Below are positions 6,282 through 11,017 of a DNA stretch of 11,017 bases, one piece after another (the first letter of the stretch is position 1; each line of letters starts with the position of its first letter). Source of the stretch: JAAETI01 sp965368515 (GTDB lineage Bacteria; Actinomycetota; Acidimicrobiia; Spongiisociales; UBA5794). Location: assembly GCA_965368515.1 (NCBI GenBank), contig CBDUNF010000115.1, positions 1-11,017 of the forward strand, in the 5' to 3' direction. Under the pieces are notes generated by a model that searched no databases, was not told the origin of the DNA, and worked only from the letters and a program-made list of their open reading frames with translations. The position numbers and the translations under genes are program-made.

Positions 6282-6308
6282 CTGCCTGTGCCAGGCAGTC
6301 TTTGTTCT
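6282..6308 (+). terminator. Rho-independent terminator of the USP-CBS operon
   Basis: CTGCCTG (6282-6288), loop TGC and CAGGCAG (6292-6298) form a perfect 7-bp stem followed directly by TCTTTGTTCT. It lies 31 bases after the last small gene and closes the unit before the ABC exporter. Confidence 0.8.
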
Positions 6309-6482
6309 AGAGTTCGACGGTCCTGTCGGCCCGGGCCTCCGGGAGGCGACTGGCTGATTGCGGGCCGGCCCTTGCCCAGCCATCTCGAGGGCCGTCAACT
6401 CGCCACCCGGCCCCCGCTATCGTCAGGTGTTCCTCGCGGCCGACAGTCTGTCGACCCCACCGCAACCCTTGAAGGATCCGCT

Positions 6483-7493
6483 ATGACCAACTCGATCGTA
6501 CGCGTCGAAGATGTCGTCAAGGTATTCGGAAAGACGACTCGCGCTCTCGACGGCGTGAGCCTGGAATTCGAGCCGGGCATCGTCTACGGATTGCTTGGCC
6601 CAAACGGTGCCGGGAAGACCACGCTGATTCGTGTGCTAACGACCTTACTGAAGCCTGACTCGGGATATGCGGAGGTCGCCGGAATCGACGTCGTCGCCGA
6701 CCCGGTGGCTGCACGCACCCACATCGGACTCGCAGGACAATTCGCCGCGGTCGACGACTATCTGACAGGGCGCGAGAACGTCGAGATGGTGGGCCGGCTC
6801 TACAACCTCTCGGCTGCCGAATCGCGGGAACGGGCTGGTGAGCTGTTGGAGCGGATTCATCTTGACGAGGCCGCCGACCGCACCGTGCGCACGTACTCCG
6901 GGGGAATGCGGCGGCGACTCGACCTGGCTGCCTCGCTGATCGGAAGGCCAGAAGTGCTGTTCCTGGATGAGCCGACGACGGGCATCGACCCGCAAAGCCG
7001 TCTCGACCTGTGGGAGCTGATCCGTGACCTGGTCGCCAGCGGAACCACCGTCTTGTTGACGACGCAATACCTCGACGAAGCGGATCAACTCGCCAATCGG
7101 ATCGCGGTCATCGACCGCGGCAAGCTCATCGCCCAGGGCACCGGTGACGAATTGAAGGACAAGATGGGCGGCTCGGTAATCGAGCTACACATCAACGACG
7201 ACGCCAAGACCCAGGCGTTGGAGGCGATGCGATCGATCTCGGACGACGTCACCTACGAGGAAGCCCGCAAGATCGTGCGTCTGCCCGCTCGCGAAGGTTC
7301 ACAGACGCTTGTCGATGTCGTTCGTCGACTCGACGAGACCGGGGTCACGGCTCAGGACGTGGCGCTGCGCAAGCCGAGCCTCGATGACGTATTCCTGACC
7401 CTCACGGGAAGGGGAGCTGCGGCCGCGGAAGCAGAGAGCGAGGCGCCGACCAAGCAGGCCAAACGAGGACGACGACAGAGGAGGACTGGCTGA
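6483..7493 (+). CDS. DrrA-type ABC exporter ATP-binding protein
   Basis: The 336-residue protein is the nucleotide-binding subunit of a multidrug or lipid exporter of the daunorubicin-resistance (DrrA) group. Visible motifs: Walker A GPNGAGKTT (39-47), Q-loop AGQF (84-87), signature TYSGGMRRRLDLA (137-149), Walker B VLFLDEPTTGIDP (158-170) and the switch region LLTTQYLDEAD (191-201), where the usual His is Gln as in many DrrA proteins. The C-terminal DrrA-specific domain ends with KPSLDDVFLTLTG (297-309), then a charged tail rich in Lys and Arg (about 320-336). ATG 6483 has AAGGA six bases upstream. The permease gene starts in the same TGATG as this stop, so the two subunits are coupled. The 170-bp upstream region has only weak promoter candidates (TTGCCC 6372-6377, TATCGT 6418-6423). 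The transported substrate cannot be read from sequence. Confidence 0.93.
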   Translation: MTNSIVRVEDVVKVFGKTTRALDGVSLEFEPGIVYGLLGPNGAGKTTLIRVLTTLLKPDSGYAEVAGIDVVADPVAARTHIGLAGQFAAVDDYLTGRENVEMVGRLYNLSAAESRERAGELLERIHLDEAADRTVRTYSGGMRRRLDLAASLIGRPEVLFLDEPTTGIDPQSRLDLWELIRDLVASGTTVLLTTQYLDEADQLANRIAVIDRGKLIAQGTGDELKDKMGGSVIELHINDDAKTQALEAMRSISDDVTYEEARKIVRLPAREGSQTLVDVVRRLDETGVTAQDVALRKPSLDDVFLTLTGRGAAAAEAESEAPTKQAKRGRRQRRTG

Positions 7494-8380
7494 TGGCAAC
7501 CGCCACGCATACCTCAGAACACACCAGGATCAGCCCCGCACACGCCGTCAAGGACATCAGAGTCATCACCCGACGCAACCTGCTTCGCAATCTGCGTCTA
7601 CCTCAGCTATTGATATTCGCCACCGTCCAGCCGGTGATGTTTCTTCTCCTTTTCAACTACGTGTTTGGGGGAGCGATCGGCGGGGCCATTCCTCCAATCG
7701 CACAGGGCGAGTACATCAACTGGCTGCTCCCGGGTTTGTTGATCCAGGTTGCTGCGTTTGGCGCCGGGCAGACCGCCCTCGGCCTGACCGAAGATCTGTC
7801 CAAGGGCGTCATCGATCGCTTCCGCTCTCTGCCGATGGCTCGGTCGGCTGTGCTCGCCGGCCGGACTCTCTCCGATCTCATCCGCAATGGCTTCGTCATC
7901 GGCTTGATGGTTGTGATGGGCTTCATCATGGGATTCCGCTATCAGACCAATCCCGTGATGTTTGTGGCAGGTCTCGGCGTCGCCATGGTGTTCTCTTTTG
8001 CGCTGTCGTGGATCATGGCCACGATCGGTCTTGCGGTAAAAAGCCCGGAGGCGGCGCAATCGGCGGTCTTTCTTCCGGTCTTCCCGCTCGTGTTCGCCAG
8101 CTCCGTGTTTGTGCCGACCGAGACAATGCCCGCGTGGCTACAAGGCTTCGCCGTCAACCAGCCCATCACTGTGACGGTGAACGCGCTGCGGGGCTTGATG
8201 CTGGGTCGGGAGGCTCTTGCAGATTTTCAGCCCGGAATGAGCGCAAGCCAACTGGCTGATGCCGTTGCGGCAGCACCGACGGTCCAGGGCCAGGTCCTGT
8301 TGTCGCTCTTCTGGTCGGTGGCCATCATGGCGGTATTCGTACCCCTCGCCATCCGGGTCTACCGCAAGACGGTCACCTGA
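7493..8380 (+). CDS. DrrB-type ABC-2 exporter permease
   Basis: The 295-residue membrane protein is the ABC-2 permease partner of the preceding ATPase. After a cytoplasmic N-terminus with a conserved-looking VITRRNLLRNLR (24-35) there are about six hydrophobic helices: roughly 39-60, 76-97, 133-150, 155-181, 189-208 and 267-289. Between helices 2 and 3 is the family's coupling segment EDLSKGVIDRFRSLPMARSAVLAGR (100-124, shortened here as its diagnostic part GVIDRFRSLPM). The PVFPLVFASSVFVP stretch and NPITV-like NQPITVTVNALR (222-233) are also typical of DrrB. ATG 7493 overlaps the ATPase stop (TGATG) and GGAGGA lies seven bases upstream. It probably pumps a hydrophobic compound outward; no biosynthetic cluster is beside it, so self-resistance to a local product is not indicated. 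Confidence 0.92.
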   Translation: MATATHTSEHTRISPAHAVKDIRVITRRNLLRNLRLPQLLIFATVQPVMFLLLFNYVFGGAIGGAIPPIAQGEYINWLLPGLLIQVAAFGAGQTALGLTEDLSKGVIDRFRSLPMARSAVLAGRTLSDLIRNGFVIGLMVVMGFIMGFRYQTNPVMFVAGLGVAMVFSFALSWIMATIGLAVKSPEAAQSAVFLPVFPLVFASSVFVPTETMPAWLQGFAVNQPITVTVNALRGLMLGREALADFQPGMSASQLADAVAAAPTVQGQVLLSLFWSVAIMAVFVPLAIRVYRKTVT

Positions 8381-8396
8381 GCAGTCGTAGCACCGT

Positions 8397-8417
8397 CCAC
8401 CGCAGCTGCTGCGGTGG
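8397..8417. terminator. Bidirectional hairpin between convergent genes
   Basis: CCACCGCAG (8397-8405), loop CTG and CTGCGGTGG (8409-8417) form a perfect 9-bp stem in the gap between the permease stop and the opposing regulator stop, touching the latter. No U-tract follows in either direction, so it is a terminator without U-run or an mRNA 3' end stabiliser. Confidence 0.6.
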
Positions 8418-9044
8418 TCAGTCGGCGTCGGCTTCCTCGTCCAGGACTCCATGTCGAGTTGCCCAGATGATCGCTTCGGTTCGGTTGCGGACACCGATCC
8501 GAACATACAGATCATGCAGCATGCGAAACATCTCTCGCTCGGAGTAGCCGACGTTGTCGGCCAAATCGGATATCGGCTCACCTCTAGATAGATGCCTAAG
8601 CCAATCGGCCTGGCCCGGTTCAAGCCAGGCTTCGGGTTTCGGACTGATCGGGATGCGAGCCGCCATCGCCCTAACCAACGGCTCGGGCACGGCGGCCCGA
8701 CCGCGTAGCGCCGTCTCCAGCACCAGGACCAATTCCTCGGCGGGCTCTTGCTCGCCAAGGGCCGCAGTGGCTCCCGCATGGACCGCATTGGCGTAGGCGC
8801 TCACGGTCAGCTCGGCGAGGACTGCAACAACAGGTATTTTGGGGTGTTCGTCGCAGAACCGGCGGATGTGATCAAGCACCAGCGGCTCAGAGACTGCTGC
8901 GATGACTGCCTTGCCGCCGCGCCCCCGTTTCCACTCAGACAGGTTCCCCAATTCGACGGGGACAAAACCAGAATCGCTGAGTATCGCGGCGACGCCCCGT
9001 CGCCACGTTGGCGTGTCGCCGACGATCGCCACTCTGCTTTGCAT
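8418..9044 (-). CDS. LuxR/NarL-type regulator with degenerate (pseudo) receiver domain
   Basis: The 208-residue protein has the two-domain layout of a NarL-type response regulator. Residues 1-120 follow a receiver fold: SRVAIVGDTPTWRRGVAAIL matches the usual RVLIVDDHPLFRRGL start, VIAAVSEP stands where VVLLDLxMP should be, VVAVLAEL where the Thr motif should be, and AGATAALGEQEPAEEL where the Lys motif should be. Hence the phosphoacceptor Asp, the Thr and the Lys are all absent, and one of two acidic residues is Gly. Residues about 145-200 are a LuxR HTH: WLRHLSRGEPISDLADNVG, YSEREMFRMLHDLYVRIGV, RNRTEAIIWATRHGVL. It is probably a phosphorylation-independent DNA-binding protein. ATG 9044 is chosen because the receiver begins there; 25 more codons are open upstream. 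TACGCT (minus strand, 9056-9051) lies six bases before it, suggesting leaderless transcription. Confidence 0.85.
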   Translation of the reverse strand: MQSRVAIVGDTPTWRRGVAAILSDSGFVPVELGNLSEWKRGRGGKAVIAAVSEPLVLDHIRRFCDEHPKIPVVAVLAELTVSAYANAVHAGATAALGEQEPAEELVLVLETALRGRAAVPEPLVRAMAARIPISPKPEAWLEPGQADWLRHLSRGEPISDLADNVGYSEREMFRMLHDLYVRIGVRNRTEAIIWATRHGVLDEEADAD

Positions 9045-9073
9045 CGTTGCAGCGTACCTGGCCGTATCTGCAC

Positions 9074-9113
9074 ATGCCCTCCACCGCTGGCAGTCGACTG
9101 CCAGATCGGGCAT
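9074..9113. promoter_or_regulatory. Perfect 18-bp palindrome with flanking dyad; candidate operator
   Basis: CTGGCAGTCGACTGCCAG (9087-9104) is a perfect palindrome with no spacer. It is flanked by ATGCCC (9074-9079) and GGGCAT (9108-9113), an outer inverted repeat set at unequal distances (7 and 3 bases). It lies in the 191-bp gap between the divergent regulator and repeat-protein genes, 43 bases upstream of the regulator start, a natural position for an autoregulatory operator. Binding by this regulator is inference. Confidence 0.5.
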
Positions 9114-9235
9114 CTTCATGCCAAACAGAAGGCGCCCGGGTGACTCGACATGTCATGGACCTGGAGCCATCAACCGACCGATGATGGCGTCACAGCAAGC
9201 AGCCAGAGTGGCTGCGAATGATGAAGGGAGCTGGA

Positions 9236-10057
9236 GTGAACGAGGGAAGCACAGAGGGTCGGGTAAAGCGGAGCATCACCGCGCTACTGAAGGGCACCGG
9301 GGGGATTGTCGGCGGAGCCGCCGATGTTGCCAAGGATGCCACCGTCACAACTCTGAAGGACGCCGGTGACGTAGCTACGACGGTTACGGGCACGGCATCT
9401 GACATCGTCAACGGAGCGCTCACGGCAGTGAGTGACGTTGGAACTGGGCTGGTGCGAACAGTCAAAGGTGTCGTCGTTGGCATCCTCGAAGGTGTCGGCG
9501 AGATCGCTACGGTTACCGTCGGTGTCGTTTCCGACACGGTGCGGGCCGCACTCAAGGGTACGGACGCTATCGGTGCTGACGTGACCAAGACGGCAAGCGG
9601 GATCGCGGAGGGTCTGATCACTGCGACCAAGGACACGGGCATTGGCCTAGCCGAAGCCGCAGTCGCTCTTGGCAAATCGACTGTGGCTGGGGTAAAGGCT
9701 CTTGGTGCCGACGTTTCGGAAACTGCAGCAAGCACTGTTTCTGGTGCCATTGCGGGTGCCGGTGAGATTGGCGGCGACGCACTCAAGGTGATCAAGAACA
9801 CAGCCAAGGGACTGGTCCAAGGCGCCGGCGAGGTCGGCGTAGACGTCGTCGAGGTGACCAAGGGTGCGATCTCTGGTGCCATCTCGGGCGCCAAGGATGT
9901 GGGCCTCAGCCTCGAGGATGCTGCATCAGCAGCGGCAACCGGAGCCTTTGAGGCAGCGGAAGAGATCGGCGAGTCAGCGGTTCACGCTGTTAGCGATGTC
10001 GCAGCAAGCGGTGTCGGTGGCGTGAAGGCCGTGATTGTGGGTCGGAAGGACACCTAG
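9236..10057 (+). CDS. Gly/Ala-rich protein of eleven 22-residue helical repeats, function unknown
   Basis: I do not recognise a named family. From GTG 9236 the protein has 273 residues, containing no Pro, Cys, Trp or Tyr and a single Phe. After a short charged N-terminus (NEGSTEGRVKRSIT) the rest is eleven consecutive 22-residue repeats without insertions, plus a 16-residue tail ending VGRKDT. Typical repeat openings are GAIAGAGEIGGD and GLVQGAGEVGVD. The 22 (2 x 11) period with regularly spaced hydrophobic residues is that of amphipathic helices in apolipoproteins, synucleins and LEA proteins, so a lipid-surface or desiccation/stress protein is a reasonable guess. Gly/Ala at repeat positions 1, 5 and 10 also gives GxxxG-like zippers. 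There is no signal peptide. The GTG start is preferred because AAGGGAG (9224-9230) lies five bases upstream; ATG 9218 or 9221 are alternatives without a ribosome site. Confidence 0.85.
   Translation: MNEGSTEGRVKRSITALLKGTGGIVGGAADVAKDATVTTLKDAGDVATTVTGTASDIVNGALTAVSDVGTGLVRTVKGVVVGILEGVGEIATVTVGVVSDTVRAALKGTDAIGADVTKTASGIAEGLITATKDTGIGLAEAAVALGKSTVAGVKALGADVSETAASTVSGAIAGAGEIGGDALKVIKNTAKGLVQGAGEVGVDVVEVTKGAISGAISGAKDVGLSLEDAASAAATGAFEAAEEIGESAVHAVSDVAASGVGGVKAVIVGRKDT
9281..10006 (+). repeat. Eleven tandem 66-bp (22-codon) degenerate repeats
   Basis: Units start every 66 bases from 9281 (9281, 9347, 9413, 9479, 9545, 9611, 9677, 9743, 9809, 9875, 9941). By direct count over the eleven units, position 3 is always hydrophobic (L, I, V or F), position 5 is Gly/Ala in 10, position 9 is hydrophobic in 10, position 13 is hydrophobic in 10, position 8 is acidic in 8, and position 10 is Gly in 8. 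The repeat is protein-level only; the DNA of the units has diverged. Confidence 0.88.
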
Positions 10058-10089
10058 GTCCTGCGCAGGCGATGCGATCACTACAAGTA

Positions 10090-10121
10090 AGAAGGGGCCG
10101 GCACTTGTGCCGGCCCCTTCT
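10090..10121. terminator. Bidirectional intrinsic terminator, 15-bp stem
   Basis: AGAAGGGGCCGGCAC (10090-10104), a two-base centre TT and GTGCCGGCCCCTTCT (10107-10121) are perfectly complementary. The A-rich 5' and T-rich 3' edges let it terminate both the repeat-protein gene and the opposing gene that ends at 10144. It is the strongest hairpin in the window. Confidence 0.85.
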
Positions 10122-10143
10122 CCTATGGACTGAGGATCGGTAA

Positions 10144-10488
10144 TCACCGCCTGCGGCCGAATTCGTTGATATCGAGACTGAAGCTACCGCCGTCGGTGAC
10201 GGTCAGCCGGCCCTCGTCAGAAACCACGTAGCTGACATCCGCGACCTTCGTGTCGTTCGGGAGTACGTTGATGATGAACCCGCTCACCGCCAGGGGCAGA
10301 ATGCGGACACGTTCACCGTCGCTTCGAACGTATTGCGAAAGCGACGAATCGAACGTGAACACAAAGCCGCGGGCACGGATTGCGTCGTCTCCGCACCGCT
10401 CCACTTCGCCACAGAAGTGTCTTCTCACGTCAGATTCGAACAAGCGGCGTTCGATAACGTGCACTTTCTCGCCTACCTCGATGAGCAT
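10144..10488 (-). CDS. Small soluble beta-rich protein, function unknown
   Basis: The 114-residue protein starts MLIEVGEKVHVIERRLFESDVRRHF, continues with CGEVERCGDDAIRARGFVFTFD, and ends in SDEGRLTVTDGGSFSLDINEF followed by GRRR. The alternation of hydrophobic and polar residues and the many Gly/Asp turns suggest an all-beta fold. There is no signal peptide, membrane segment or obvious catalytic motif. It gives the impression of a compact conserved single-domain family that I have seen only as unnamed proteins, but I cannot name it. AGGA lies seven bases upstream of ATG 10488, supporting the start. It converges with the repeat-protein gene and is divergent from the broken lipoprotein gene. 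Its Phe-Val-Phe-Thr-Phe-Asp segment and closing DINEF are good search handles. Confidence 0.75.
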   Translation of the reverse strand: MLIEVGEKVHVIERRLFESDVRRHFCGEVERCGDDAIRARGFVFTFDSSLSQYVRSDGERVRILPLAVSGFIINVLPNDTKVADVSYVVSDEGRLTVTDGGSFSLDINEFGRRR

Positions 10489-10644
10489 GAATCTGTCCTA
10501 TCTGTCGGGAAAAGCGGGAATGACGGTCTTGGCTCTCGCCGTCGGGGTCACGGTACAGACCGTCCGGCCCCAGGTGGGCAGTTTGCGGAGTGGTTGGCCG
10601 GAAGCGGACACACGGTGGCCGGGATACCCGACTGAGGCTGTGGT
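10489..10644. other. Intergenic region upstream of broken lipoprotein gene
   Basis: A 156-bp gap between divergent genes. It holds an open frame from ATG 10487 to TGA 10651 (54 codons, with a hydrophobic stretch MTVLALAVGVTV) whose stop overlaps GTG 10648 as GTGA. It has no ribosome site and its start lies on top of the opposing start codon, so I do not call it a gene. No convincing promoter is seen. Confidence 0.4.
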
Positions 10645-10977
10645 TTGGTGACTGCGTTTGGTGCAATGCTGGCGGCCTGTACTCCAACTACTGCTCACGA
10701 CCTCGAGTCCATTGGAATGGCCGTTGACACAGAGCTGCAGGCGGGCACCGAGTTCGTCTTCACCTTCTTGGCACCGTATGAGGTGAGCCTCCAGGTCGCG
10801 TTGGCACCCACAGGGGTGGAAGCGCAACTTCAGCCCACGACCGGGGAGGGCTAATACCAGCTAACAGTATTCGTCGCTGCCGACACCCCTCGGGGTGCGT
10901 ACAACCTGGGGATCACTGTCGAAGAGGACGGCGAAACGACCTTGCTCGGATGGCCGTTTGATGTGGTCGACTACTAG
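10645..10977 (+). pseudogene. Lipoprotein-like Ig-fold protein interrupted by an in-frame stop
   Basis: Reading from TTG 10645 (or GTG 10648) gives a short hydrophobic start and a lipobox-like MLAACTPTT, then about 55 residues of beta-type sequence ending PTTGEG, where TAA (10852-10854) stops it. The same frame then continues for 40 sensible codons, YQLTVFVAADTPRGAYNLGI ... WPFDVVDY, to TAG 10975. The two parts together match the last strands of a bacterial Ig-like domain (LxxTVxVAADTPxGxYxLxVT pattern), so the TAA falls inside the fold. One base change would restore the frame. The signal peptide is also too short and lacks basic residues, with an in-frame TGA at 10633. TGAGG at 10633-10637 could serve as ribosome site. 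Alternatives: sequencing error, stop read-through, or a functional 69-residue product. Confidence 0.6.
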
Positions 10978-11003
10978 GCCCTGCGTGGTCGAGTTCGGGG
11001 GCG

Positions 11004-11017
11004 AGCGCCTTGGCGCT
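11004..11017. terminator. Inverted repeat at the window edge
   Basis: AGCGCC (11004-11009), TT and GGCGCT (11012-11017) form a perfect dyad 27 bases after the broken gene. It may be the stem of a terminator, but what follows lies outside the window. Confidence 0.35.

Noticed and set aside
9147..9154. Palindrome GACATGTC as a second operator
   Set aside because: Eight bases is too short to stand out from chance.
9190..9894. Open frame of 234 codons antisense to the 22-residue repeat gene
   Set aside because: Ser/Thr/Pro/Val-rich low-complexity sequence expected from reading GC-rich Gly/Ala/Val codons backwards; the plus frame has the ribosome site and repeat pattern.
10487..10651. 54-codon frame with a GTGA overlap to the lipoprotein-like gene
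   Set aside because: No ribosome site, start codon coincides with the opposing gene's start, and composition is not convincing; kept only as a note.

Overview
The window (about 60% G+C) reads as chromosomal DNA from an actinobacterium, most likely a deep-branching one such as Acidimicrobiia. The main evidence is the gene order carD-ispD-ispF-cysS-rlmB, the actinobacterial arrangement known from Mycobacterium tuberculosis (Rv3583c to Rv3579c). Many starts are GTG, there are GTGA/TGATG overlaps, some starts look leaderless, and there is a DrrAB-type exporter. The lineage call is inference; no rRNA is present.

Region 1 (1-4850) is the housekeeping block. It has a CarD RNA-polymerase-binding regulator carrying an unusual lysine/alanine/proline-rich, histone H1-like N-terminal tail (start lies before the window). 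ispD and ispF (MEP isoprenoid pathway) are chained to it by 4-base GTGA overlaps. A glycerophosphodiester phosphodiesterase gene on the minus strand meets ispF in a shared CTAG. Then come cysS, the TrmH-family methyltransferase gene (rlmB-like) and tRNA-Thr(TGT). The last ten bases of the methyltransferase gene, including its stop, are the first ten bases of the tRNA. A GC hairpin closes the block.

Region 2 (4850-6310) is a self-contained, apparently stress-related transcription unit. It has a good sigma70-type promoter, a USP-like plus CBS-pair protein, then two very small translationally coupled ORFs (36 and 54 codons; the second encodes a single-pass membrane protein), then an intrinsic terminator. 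A 17-bp exact repeat carries the ribosome binding site of both the first and second genes.

Region 3 (6310-9235) holds a DrrA/DrrB-type ABC exporter pair. It converges, across a perfect 9-bp hairpin, on a LuxR/NarL-type regulator whose receiver domain has lost the phosphoacceptor Asp and the partner Thr and Lys. The regulator's upstream region contains a perfect 18-bp palindrome.

Region 4 (9236-11017) is accessory. A divergent gene encodes a proline-free Gly/Ala-rich protein built of eleven gap-free 22-residue repeats, the period of apolipoprotein amphipathic helices; this is the most distinctive element in the window. After a 15-bp stem terminator come a conserved-looking small protein of unknown function (minus strand) and a lipoprotein-like Ig-fold gene broken by an in-frame TAA.
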